NCBI GenBank assembly: GCA_944376785.1
Contig: CALWDV010000058.1
Span: 1-7,050, forward strand
Length of the DNA stretch: 7,050 bases
DNA from: an uncultured Clostridia bacterium
Lineage (GTDB): Bacteria; Bacillota; Clostridia; Christensenellales; UBA1242
Direction: 5' to 3'
Below are positions 1 through 6,117 of this stretch, one piece after another. Positions within the stretch are counted from its first letter, which is position 1. Each line of letters starts with the position of its first letter. Below the pieces are notes generated by a model. It did no database searches. It was not told the DNA's origin and worked only from the letters and a program-made list of their open reading frames with translations. A program made the translations under genes and the position numbers.

Positions 1-43
1 GATCGGCCGGCTGGATTACGCCAGCCTCCAGCCCTCGGCCAAG
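1..43. other. GC-rich foreign or artefactual segment at the left edge
   Basis: The first 40 bases hold 29 G/C, while everything after about base 44 is very AT-rich. The change is abrupt and falls just before a stretch that reads as the conserved start of a MetRS-like enzyme (AIVTSG, bases 48-65). The segment contains a perfect 6-bp inverted repeat, GGCTGG (9-14) and CCAGCC (21-26), around a 6-base loop. The synthetase frame stays open through it from base 3, but the translated residues (Ser, Ala, Pro, Arg rich) do not resemble a synthetase N-terminus. The likely explanation is a chimeric join, cloning or adapter remnant, or misassembly at a contig end. Natural recombination is possible but less likely. 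Confidence 0.7.
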
Positions 44-44
44 T

Positions 45-1976
45 AGAGCAATAGTAACATCTGGTATGCCATATGGAAACAAATCATTGCATTGTGGTCA
101 TATAACACTATTTATTCATTCTGATTTTTTTGCAAGATTTTTACGCGATAGAATTGGAAAAGACAACGTTATTTACGTTTCAGGAACCGACTGCTATGGA
201 AGTCCAGCAATGGAAGGATATAGAAAGGCAGTTGAAAACAATAATTTTGAAGGAAGCATTTCCGATTATGTTTCCAAATTTCATAAAATCCAGCAACAAA
301 TCCTTGATAGTTACAACATTTCATTAAACATTTTTGGAGCATCAGGTTTAGGTGATTCAAAAGAAATTCATCAAACTGTTTCAAATGAAGTTTTTAATCG
401 TTTAATGGAAACTAAAAATTTAAGTGCACTTAAAACATTGCAGTTTTTTGATGAAGAAAAACAAGTGTTTTTAAATGGACGTCAAGTAATGGGTAAATGC
501 CCATTTGAAGGTTGTTCTAGTGAACACGCATATGCAGATGAGTGTGATTTAGGTCATCAATATATGCCAGAAGAATTAATTGACCCAATTAGCACATTGT
601 CTGGTAAAAAACCAGTGCTAAAAGAAATTGGTAATTGGTATTTTAATTTAGAAAATTACATTGATTTATTAAAAGAATGGACTAATTATTTATCAACAAA
701 AACTCCAACTAGAAGTTATGTTGTAAAAGAAATTAACGAATTTTTAAAGAAACCAGAAGTTTATATTAAAAAAGAATATTTAGAGAATTTCAAATCTTTA
801 ACAAATTTACCAAAATATGAACTTATTGTTGATAACAAACCATCATTCACAGTAATTTTTGATAAATTAACCGATAGAGAAAATGCTTGTGAAATATTAA
901 CAAAATCTGGAATACGTTATAGAACAGGAAAAACATTGGTTCCGTTTAGATTAACTGGTAACATTGATTGGGGTGTTAAAGCACCTGACACAAAAGAACT
1001 TCAAAATTTAACATTTTGGGTTTGGCCTGAAAGTTTGTGGGCACCAATTTCTTTCACAAGAACATATTTAAACAAGTTCGGTAAACAGGATAGTTGGAAA
1101 GATTGGTGGTGCAGTTCTAATTCCAAAGTTTACCAATTTATTGGTGAAGATAACATTTATTTTTATGGACCTGCACAAACAGCAATGTGGTTTGCAATGC
1201 AAGGAAATAATCCAACAATTAATGTTAAAGAAGGTGATTTATCAATACCTCAAATTGTTGCAAACAAACACACGTTGTTCTTAAATAAAAAAGCTGGTTC
1301 AAGTTCTGCAATAAAACCACCAATGGCAGACGAATTATTAAAACTTTACAGTGCAGAGCAATTAAGATTTCACTTTTTAGGAATGAATGTTGGCAACAAC
1401 AGCTCAAGCTTTATGCCTAAACCATTAAATCCAGATGCTAATCCTAACGAACAAGACCCTGTTGTTAGGGAATATAATTTATTAACAAATGTTTTTAACA
1501 GAGTTTTAAGAACATTATGTTACACATGGCAAAAAGATTATAATGGAATTATGCCTTATGGTGAAGTTAGTGAAGCAACAAAAAATGTATGTTTATACAC
1601 AATTTTAAAATATGAAAAAGCTGTTTATGAAAACAAATTTCACATGGTTTGCTATGAATTAGACACACTTATTAGAAACATAAATAAGTTGTTAACAACC
1701 TATTCAAACGATAAAGCAAACACAAAGGAAGGAACACAAATTTTAGTTGATGCACTTCATATGGCAAGGGTTGCTTTAACATTGCTTCACCCAATAACAC
1801 CAGCAAGTGTAGAAAATGTTGTTGACTTCTTAAAATTAGATAAAAGCATTTTTGATTGGAAAAACATTGAAAAAGATATATATTTCTTTGTAAAAAATGC
1901 TAAAAATCATAAACCAAACTTTTTAGAACCAAAAGTTGACTTCTTTAAAAAACCTGAATGGCAATTTGAAAATTAG
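45..1976 (+). CDS. metG: MetRS-like class I aminoacyl-tRNA synthetase, 5' end truncated
   Basis: Class I synthetase of the methionyl-tRNA synthetase group, expected to attach an amino acid, probably methionine, to tRNA in the cytoplasm. The ATG at 66 is internal: codons at 48-65 read AIVTSG and continue into MPYGNKSLHCGH, the usual first strand and HIGH box. The true start, only a few codons further up, is lost at the foreign junction. Numbering from that ATG: HIGH-like HCGH 9-12; TDCYG 41-45; zinc-knuckle-like C145, C150, C160 and H164; LTGNIDWGV 296-304; FIGEDNIYF 358-366; KMSKS position replaced by KAGSS 409-413; helical anticodon-binding domain about 465-605. N475, R479 and W598 appear to match the anticodon-reading residues N391, R395 and W461 of E. 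coli MetRS. There is no C-terminal OB-fold. From memory, Clostridia carry a family of about 640 residues with a KASSS motif, often named class I tRNA ligase family protein; this belongs there. Whether it is the cell's main MetRS is open. Confidence 0.85.
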   Translation, partial: RAIVTSGMPYGNKSLHCGHITLFIHSDFFARFLRDRIGKDNVIYVSGTDCYGSPAMEGYRKAVENNNFEGSISDYVSKFHKIQQQILDSYNISLNIFGASGLGDSKEIHQTVSNEVFNRLMETKNLSALKTLQFFDEEKQVFLNGRQVMGKCPFEGCSSEHAYADECDLGHQYMPEELIDPISTLSGKKPVLKEIGNWYFNLENYIDLLKEWTNYLSTKTPTRSYVVKEINEFLKKPEVYIKKEYLENFKSLTNLPKYELIVDNKPSFTVIFDKLTDRENACEILTKSGIRYRTGKTLVPFRLTGNIDWGVKAPDTKELQNLTFWVWPESLWAPISFTRTYLNKFGKQDSWKDWWCSSNSKVYQFIGEDNIYFYGPAQTAMWFAMQGNNPTINVKEGDLSIPQIVANKHTLFLNKKAGSSSAIKPPMADELLKLYSAEQLRFHFLGMNVGNNSSSFMPKPLNPDANPNEQDPVVREYNLLTNVFNRVLRTLCYTWQKDYNGIMPYGEVSEATKNVCLYTILKYEKAVYENKFHMVCYELDTLIRNINKLLTTYSNDKANTKEGTQILVDALHMARVALTLLHPITPASVENVVDFLKLDKSIFDWKNIEKDIYFFVKNAKNHKPNFLEPKVDFFKKPEWQFEN

Positions 1977-1986
1977 TTAAAAAAAC

Positions 1987-2020
1987 AAAAATTCACTCTC
2001 ATTTTTGAGTGAATTTTTTT
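1987..2020 (+). terminator. Rho-independent terminator of the synthetase gene
   Basis: A perfect 12-bp stem pairs AAAAATTCACTC (1987-1998) with GAGTGAATTTTT (2007-2018) around an 8-base loop, and the descending arm runs into seven T residues (2014-2020). It starts 10 bases after the TAG stop and closes the synthetase transcription unit before the metal operon. Confidence 0.9.
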
Positions 2021-2240
2021 ATTTTTAAAAATTTAATTAATCTATTTTTTATTTTTAATTTTTTTAATTAAGAATATAATTTTTTTGTTTTTTTAATAAT
2101 TTATTAAAAACCAATTTTAAATCTTTAATATTTATAAAATTAAAATTTTAATAAAAAATAATAACATAAATATGCAATAAAATAAATAATAATACATCTA
2201 TAATTTTGCTTTATTTTTTTTTAAATTTTATATTATATTT
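2021..2240. other. Extremely AT-rich non-coding spacer
   Basis: I counted only 13 G/C in these 220 bases. No convincing open frame, RNA gene or repeat array is visible. It contains the 14-bp A/T palindrome ATTAAAATTTTAAT (2139-2152) and many short A- and T-tracts, as expected by chance at this composition. The last part, directly upstream of the -35 box at 2243, could act as an UP element for the metal operon promoter. That is inference from composition and position only. Confidence 0.6.
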
Positions 2241-2242
2241 TG

Positions 2243-2271
2243 TTGACAATATGAATTTTCATTCATATACT
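2243..2271 (+). promoter_or_regulatory. Sigma-A-type promoter of the repressor-ATPase operon
   Basis: A perfect -35 box TTGACA (2243-2248) lies 17 bases from a -10 box TATACT (2266-2271; consensus TATAAT, five of six match). Transcription would start near 2278, leaving a leader of about 25 bases before the repressor's TTG start. With optimal boxes and spacing and an AT-rich upstream flank, it should be strong when not repressed. Confidence 0.88.
2249..2268. promoter_or_regulatory. ArsR/SmtB-type operator within the promoter spacer
   Basis: Perfect inverted repeat with 8-bp arms and a 4-base centre: ATATGAAT-TTTC-ATTCATAT. It contains TGAA-N6-TTCA, the core I recall for zinc-sensing SmtB/CzrA-type operators (for example TGAACAGTTATTCA for SmtB). 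It begins at the base after the -35 box and covers the first three bases of the -10 box, so bound repressor would block RNA polymerase. Since it lies upstream of the expected transcript start, it acts as a DNA site and not as an RNA hairpin. The adjacent repressor gene is the obvious ligand. Confidence 0.85.
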
Positions 2272-2292
2272 ATTATTGAAAATAAAATTAGT

Positions 2293-2298
2293 AGGTGA
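2293..2298 (+). promoter_or_regulatory. Ribosome binding site fixing the TTG start of the repressor
   Basis: AGGTGA matches the 3' part of the ideal GGAGGTGA and ends four bases before the TTG at 2303. No ATG or GTG lies in frame near it, and the next in-frame Met is residue 43, inside the DNA-binding domain. TTG is therefore the real start. A weaker start codon could keep repressor levels low. Confidence 0.8.
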
Positions 2299-2302
2299 TT
2301 AA

Positions 2303-2620
2303 TTGAATAATTTTCCAAACAAACAACAAATTGATAGTGTTGGAAATCTATTTAAAATAATAGGTGACACAACACGGTTAAAATTAATATATTCATTACT
2401 GGAAAGTAAAAAATCGGTTAAAGAGTTAATGGTCAACACAAATAGTTCTCAATCGTTAGTTTCACATCAGTTAAAAATTTTGAAAGATAACAACATTGTT
2501 AGTTGTTCTAAAAAGGGTAATGTTGTTACATATTTTTTAATTGATGAACACATAAACATATTATTAAACATAGCATTAACACATATTAATGAAAAAGAGA
2601 GTAATAATTATGAAAGTTAA
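2303..2620 (+). CDS. ArsR/SmtB-family metal-sensing transcriptional repressor, probably zinc
   Basis: Winged helix-turn-helix repressor of 105 residues, a usual length for the family. It should bind the operator in its own promoter as a dimer and release it when metal binds. The N-terminal helix and GDTTRLKLIYSL (21-32) are typical; the recognition region is about 45-66 (SSQSLVSHQLKIL), followed by the beta wing (71-80). The last helix has D81, H83, H94 and E97. The spacing D-x-H-x10-H-x2-E is identical to the alpha-5 zinc site of SmtB (D104, H106, H117, E120). The CVC motif of the alpha-3 site used by CadC and ArsR for Cd, Pb or As is missing: SVKEL (38-42) stands in its place, and the only cysteine is C68 near the wing. 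This favours Zn(II)/Co(II) over cadmium, lead or arsenite, by family knowledge. It starts at TTG and overlaps the ATPase gene by 11 bases, so the two are co-transcribed. Confidence 0.92.
   Translation: MNNFPNKQQIDSVGNLFKIIGDTTRLKLIYSLLESKKSVKELMVNTNSSQSLVSHQLKILKDNNIVSCSKKGNVVTYFLIDEHINILLNIALTHINEKESNNYES
2597..2601 (+). promoter_or_regulatory. Ribosome binding site deciding the ATPase start
   Basis: GAGAG, inside the end of the repressor gene, ends eight bases before the ATG at 2610. The earlier in-frame ATG at 2589 has no such site and would add seven residues (MKKRVII) before the metal-binding domain. The downstream start gives MKVNFKLIGVDCAVC, which begins exactly at the first strand of the domain, so 2610 is preferred. 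Confidence 0.65.
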
Positions 2621-4892
2621 TTTTAAATTGATTGGTGTTGATTGTGCAGTTTGCGCAAGCAATTTAGAAAATGCTTTAAAAAAATTATCATATATTAAAG
2701 AAGTTAGTTTAAATTTTGTTGATTTAAAGTTATATGTTGAAACAGTTGATGATTTTAATAAAACAGAACAAGAATTAGAAGATATGTTGCAACAAGTAAC
2801 AAGCAAAGTTTTGCCAAATGTAACCATTAAAAATTTAAATAAACAAAATTATTTAGATTTATTAAAATCAAAAAGTAAAAACAAAAATTTTAAAGAAAGT
2901 AATGTTTCTGTTCAAGTTGCAAATCACAGTCATATTAATGAAACAGATTTATCTTTAATTATAGAAGAAGAAAATTTAAAAAGTTTACCAACACTTGAAA
3001 ATTTTAATGAAAAAGTTAAACAACAAAAGAAAAAATATAAAATTAATTGGTTTCAATTTGATTTTATTAGAGTTTACATTAGCACAATTCTATTTTTTCT
3101 TGGTCTATTTTTGCCAATAAGTTTTTGGTGGAAATTTCCATTTTATTTAATTTCATATTTAATTGTTGGTTATGATGTTATTTGGGGTGCAATAAAAAAC
3201 ATTCTTAAAGCAAAATTTTTAGATGAAAAATTTTTAATGAGTGTTGCTTCAATTTCTGCTTTTTGTATTAATGAAATGCCCGAAGCTGTTGCTGTTATGT
3301 TACTTTTTCAAATTGGTGCTTTGTTTCAAAACAATGCAGTTTCAAAGTCACGTCACGAAATTAGTGAAATTATTAATTTAAAATCTGAATATGCCAACAA
3401 AATTGTTAATGGTAAAATTGTTGTTGTAGATCCAGAAGAACTAAATGTTAATGATATTATTTTAATTAAAGTTGGTGAAAAAGTTCCAACCGATGTTGAA
3501 ATAATAAAATCTGAAACTAACTTTAACACAAGTTCAATAACAGGTGAAAGTTTGCCAAAATATGCAAAAGTGGGCTCAAAAGTTTATGCTGGTTGCATTA
3601 ACCAAAGCAATCCAGTTTATGCAAAAGTTATTAATGAATATTCAAATTCAACTGTTGCAAAAATTTTAGATTTAGTTGAAAACAATTCTGCAAAAAAATC
3701 AAAAGCAGAGCATTTTATAACAAAGTTTGCAAAATATTACACACCAATTGTTGTTTTAATTGCGTTAATTGTTTTTGCGTTGTTTCCATTATATTATGGT
3801 GGAATTACAAGTGGTGTTCATAAAATGGCTGTTTTTTTAGTTATTTCATGTCCATGTGCTTTGGTCATTTCAATTCCTTTAACATATTATTGTGGTTTAG
3901 GCGTAAGTGCAAAAAATGGTCTTTTAATTAAAGGGGCTAATGTTTTAGATGCAATTAATTCATTAAAGGCAGTTTGCTTCGATAAAACTGGAACAATAAC
4001 AAAAGGCGAATTTAAAATAACAGAAATTTATGCTGAGGCAAATCAAGAAGAAATGTTAAAACTTTTAGTTTATGCCGAAAGCACATCAAATCATCCAATA
4101 GCACAATGTATTGTTGGAAAAAACAAAGTTGACCAATCAATAATTTCAAAATCAAAGGAAATTGTGGGTGAAGGTGTTGTTGCAACAATAAAAAACAACC
4201 AAGTTTTATGTGGTAACGAAAAATTATTAAAAAAATATAAAATAAAATTTATTCCACAAACTGTTGCTGGAACTATTGTTTATGTTGCAAAAAACAAAGA
4301 ATATTTGGGTTATGTTGTGGTTTCAGATGTTGTTAAAGAAAGTTCAAAAAATGCAATAACTGAATTAAAGAACAATAACTTAAAAACAATTATGTTAACA
4401 GGTGATAACAAAGCAACTGCCGAATATGTTTCTTATGATGTTGGTTTAGATGGTTTTAAATCTGAACTTTTACCACACGAAAAAGTTGAAGCATTTGATG
4501 AAATAGAAAAAGAGTTTGTTAATGTTGCCTATGTTGGAGATGGTGTTAATGATGCACCAGTTTTAAGTAAAGCCACTGTTGGTTATGCCATGGGAATTAA
4601 TGGTAGTGATAGTGCCATTGAGTGTGCTGATGTTGTAATAATGAACGACAATTTAAAAAGTGTTGGAAATTCTTTAAAAATTGCCAAAAAAACAAGAAAT
4701 TTAGCCATTGAAAACATTGTTTTTTGTTTAGCAATTAAAATTGCAATAATGATTTTAGGTGTTTTAGGCTTTGCTCCAATGTACTTAGCAATTTTTGCAG
4801 ATGTTGGTGTTAGTATGATTGCAATATTAAATTCAACCAGAATTTTTACATTAAAATTTAATAATAAAAAATCAAAGAAAAAAGCTCATTAG
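2610..4892 (+). CDS. zntA: P1B-2-type Zn2+/Cd2+/Pb2+-exporting P-type ATPase
   Basis: Membrane pump of 760 residues that uses ATP to move divalent soft metals out of the cytoplasm. Numbering from the ATG at 2610: one N-terminal heavy-metal-associated domain with C12-A-V-C15 (about 1-75); a Lys/Asn-rich linker with H106 and H108; eight predicted membrane helices near 153-172, 176-195, 208-225, 226-240, 377-396, 406-427, 698-720 and 724-743; actuator motif TGES 311-314; phosphorylation site DKTGT with D458; HP 495-496; GDGVND 643-648. All three P1B-2 signatures are present: CPC-x4-S-x-P from C414, N702-x7-K710, and D731-x-G733. E225 may correspond to the zinc-release glutamate described in ZntA. 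Copper ATPases lack this combination. The ATG lies within the last codons of the repressor gene, suggesting translational coupling. Expression should rise when zinc or cadmium releases the repressor. The exact metal (zntA or cadA name) cannot be settled from sequence. Confidence 0.95.
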   Translation: MKVNFKLIGVDCAVCASNLENALKKLSYIKEVSLNFVDLKLYVETVDDFNKTEQELEDMLQQVTSKVLPNVTIKNLNKQNYLDLLKSKSKNKNFKESNVSVQVANHSHINETDLSLIIEEENLKSLPTLENFNEKVKQQKKKYKINWFQFDFIRVYISTILFFLGLFLPISFWWKFPFYLISYLIVGYDVIWGAIKNILKAKFLDEKFLMSVASISAFCINEMPEAVAVMLLFQIGALFQNNAVSKSRHEISEIINLKSEYANKIVNGKIVVVDPEELNVNDIILIKVGEKVPTDVEIIKSETNFNTSSITGESLPKYAKVGSKVYAGCINQSNPVYAKVINEYSNSTVAKILDLVENNSAKKSKAEHFITKFAKYYTPIVVLIALIVFALFPLYYGGITSGVHKMAVFLVISCPCALVISIPLTYYCGLGVSAKNGLLIKGANVLDAINSLKAVCFDKTGTITKGEFKITEIYAEANQEEMLKLLVYAESTSNHPIAQCIVGKNKVDQSIISKSKEIVGEGVVATIKNNQVLCGNEKLLKKYKIKFIPQTVAGTIVYVAKNKEYLGYVVVSDVVKESSKNAITELKNNNLKTIMLTGDNKATAEYVSYDVGLDGFKSELLPHEKVEAFDEIEKEFVNVAYVGDGVNDAPVLSKATVGYAMGINGSDSAIECADVVIMNDNLKSVGNSLKIAKKTRNLAIENIVFCLAIKIAIMILGVLGFAPMYLAIFADVGVSMIAILNSTRIFTLKFNNKKSKKKAH

Positions 4893-4910
4893 TTTTAATG
4901 AGTTTTTTTT
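4880..4910 (+). terminator. Rho-independent terminator of the metal operon, starting inside the ATPase gene
   Basis: CTCATTA (4885-4891) pairs with TAATGAG (4896-4902) around GTTT, extended by a G-U pair and several A-U pairs below, and is followed by eight T residues (4903-4910). The TAG stop (4890-4892) lies in the ascending arm, so the last ATPase codons double as terminator sequence. Confidence 0.85.
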
Positions 4911-4913
4911 GTT

Positions 4914-4941
4914 TTGAATAATTAAAATTTTTGTTTATAAT
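4914..4941 (+). promoter_or_regulatory. Promoter of the EEP-family gene
   Basis: TTGAAT (4914-4919) and a perfect TATAAT (4936-4941) are separated by 16 bases. The -35 box begins just three bases after the T-run of the preceding terminator. No inverted repeat resembling the metal operator is present, so this gene does not look like part of the zinc response. The leader would be about 25 bases. Confidence 0.75.
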
Positions 4942-4974
4942 AATTAAAAACATTTTATTATAAGGGGAAATAAA

Positions 4975-6087
4975 ATGATAAAAAAAATTTTCAAAATAAC
5001 TGCTATTGTTATTGCAAGTTTAATTGGTTTGTTAATTCTAACCGTGCTCGGTTATGTAATTTATATTTCATGTCAATATTACAGAATTGAAGATAATTTA
5101 AACCTTGAAATTTCTAACAACCAATCCAACAGCGTTCAGTTAAATCAAAGTTACAAAATTTCAACATATAACATTGGTTTTGGTGCTTACACACACGATT
5201 TTTCGTTTTTTATGGATAGTGGGACCATGAAAACAGGTGAGAAAGTAACAGGAAAAAACAGCACAGCAAAAAACAAACAAGTTGTTTTAGATAATGTTAA
5301 TGGTGCAGTTAACGTTGCAAAACAAATTGATGCCGATTTTTATTTGTTTCAAGAAGTTGACATTAAAGGCACAAGAAGTCATAACGTTAACCAACTTGAA
5401 CTTTTAACTAAACTTGGTAATAATTTTGGCTACACATTTGCAGAAAATTTTCATTCAGCATATTTAATGTATCCGTTTAATGACCCACATGGTGCAAACA
5501 CGGCAGGAATTGCAACACTAAGCAAATTTAAAATTGATGAAGCAACCAGAATTTCTTATCCCATTGATGAAAGTTTTCCTAATAAATATTTTGATTTAGA
5601 CAGGTGCTTTTCAATTAACAGGTTTAAACTTGAAAACGAAAAGGAATTTGTTTTAATTAATTCACATATGTCAGCATACGACGAAGGTGGAAAAATTAGA
5701 CAAAAACAACTAGAAAAGTTAAATTCAATTTTAACAGAAGAATATAACAAAGGAAACTATGTTATTGCTGGTGGTGATTTTAACCATGACATTGCAAACA
5801 GCATTAACTTGTTTCCAACCAAGCAAGAAGTTCCTGAGTGGATATTTCAGTTGTCAAACGGAAATTTACCAAATCATTTTTCATTTGCAGCAGCAACCGA
5901 TGACGCAACTTGTCGTTCAACCGACATTCCTTACACAAAAGGTGTTAATTATAGTGTTGTTATAGATGGATTTATTGTTAGTGATAATGTTCAAGTGGAA
6001 AATGTTACAAATTTAGTTAATGGCGAAAGTGTTGACTTTATGTTTTCCGACCATAATCCAGCAACATTAACATTTAAATTAGTATAA
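4975..6087 (+). CDS. Membrane-anchored endonuclease/exonuclease/phosphatase (EEP) family protein
   Basis: Predicted Mg2+-dependent phosphodiesterase or nuclease of the DNase I-like fold, 370 residues, with the catalytic domain probably outside the cell. A Lys-rich start (MIKKIFK) precedes one hydrophobic helix (about 8-32) with no clear signal-peptidase site, so it is more likely an anchor than a cleaved signal. Catalytic motifs appear in the usual EEP order: STYNIGFG with N66; FQEVD with E127; NSHMSAY with H231; GGDFNHD with D268 and N270; IDGFIVS with D331; and FSDHNP with D359 and H360. All metal and general-base positions are intact. The stretch DFSFFMDSGTMKTG (75-88) and following Lys/Asn-rich residues form a long segment between N66 and E127; I recall similar segments in uncharacterised EEP proteins of gut Bacillota. 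AAGGGGA (4962-4968) lies six bases before the ATG. It has its own promoter and terminator. Substrate unknown: DNA, phospholipid head group or phosphoinositide are all possible. Confidence 0.88.
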   Translation: MIKKIFKITAIVIASLIGLLILTVLGYVIYISCQYYRIEDNLNLEISNNQSNSVQLNQSYKISTYNIGFGAYTHDFSFFMDSGTMKTGEKVTGKNSTAKNKQVVLDNVNGAVNVAKQIDADFYLFQEVDIKGTRSHNVNQLELLTKLGNNFGYTFAENFHSAYLMYPFNDPHGANTAGIATLSKFKIDEATRISYPIDESFPNKYFDLDRCFSINRFKLENEKEFVLINSHMSAYDEGGKIRQKQLEKLNSILTEEYNKGNYVIAGGDFNHDIANSINLFPTKQEVPEWIFQLSNGNLPNHFSFAAATDDATCRSTDIPYTKGVNYSVVIDGFIVSDNVQVENVTNLVNGESVDFMFSDHNPATLTFKLV

Positions 6088-6115
6088 AAAAATAACCAAA
6101 TATGGTTATTTTTTT
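6087..6115. terminator. Bidirectional terminator between convergent genes
   Basis: A perfect 12-bp stem pairs AAAAAATAACCA (6087-6098) with TGGTTATTTTTT (6103-6114) around AATA. The T-run on the right serves the EEP gene; the A-run on the left reads as a T-run on the minus strand and serves the hydrolase gene, whose stop codon (6118-6120) is two bases beyond. The hairpin directly adjoins both stops. Confidence 0.88.
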
Positions 6116-6117
6116 GT

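Noticed and set aside
1..6. GATCGG at the very edge as the start of a sequencing adapter
   Set aside because: The sequence departs from the common adapter (GATCGGAAGAGC) after six bases. This is too short to call.
11..26. Resemblance of GATTACGCCA to the lacZ-alpha region of pUC-type vectors
   Set aside because: Only about ten bases agree and the flanks differ from the vector sequence as I remember it, so a vector origin is not supported. A database search of bases 1-43 would settle it.
2139..2152. 14-bp palindrome ATTAAAATTTTAAT as an operator
   Set aside because: It consists only of A and T in a region with almost no G/C, where such palindromes arise by chance, and it lies about 100 bases from any promoter box.
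2179..2217. Possible second terminator (AAAATAAA ... TTTATTTT) in the spacer
   Set aside because: The stem is A/T only with a long loop of over 20 bases, so it would be unstable; the strong hairpin at 1987-2020 already ends the upstream unit.
48..6087. Mycoplasma-type code with TGA read as Trp
   Set aside because: Tryptophans are encoded by TGG and full-length, family-sized proteins are obtained with no internal TGA. The lack of TGA as a stop among five genes is expected at this base composition.
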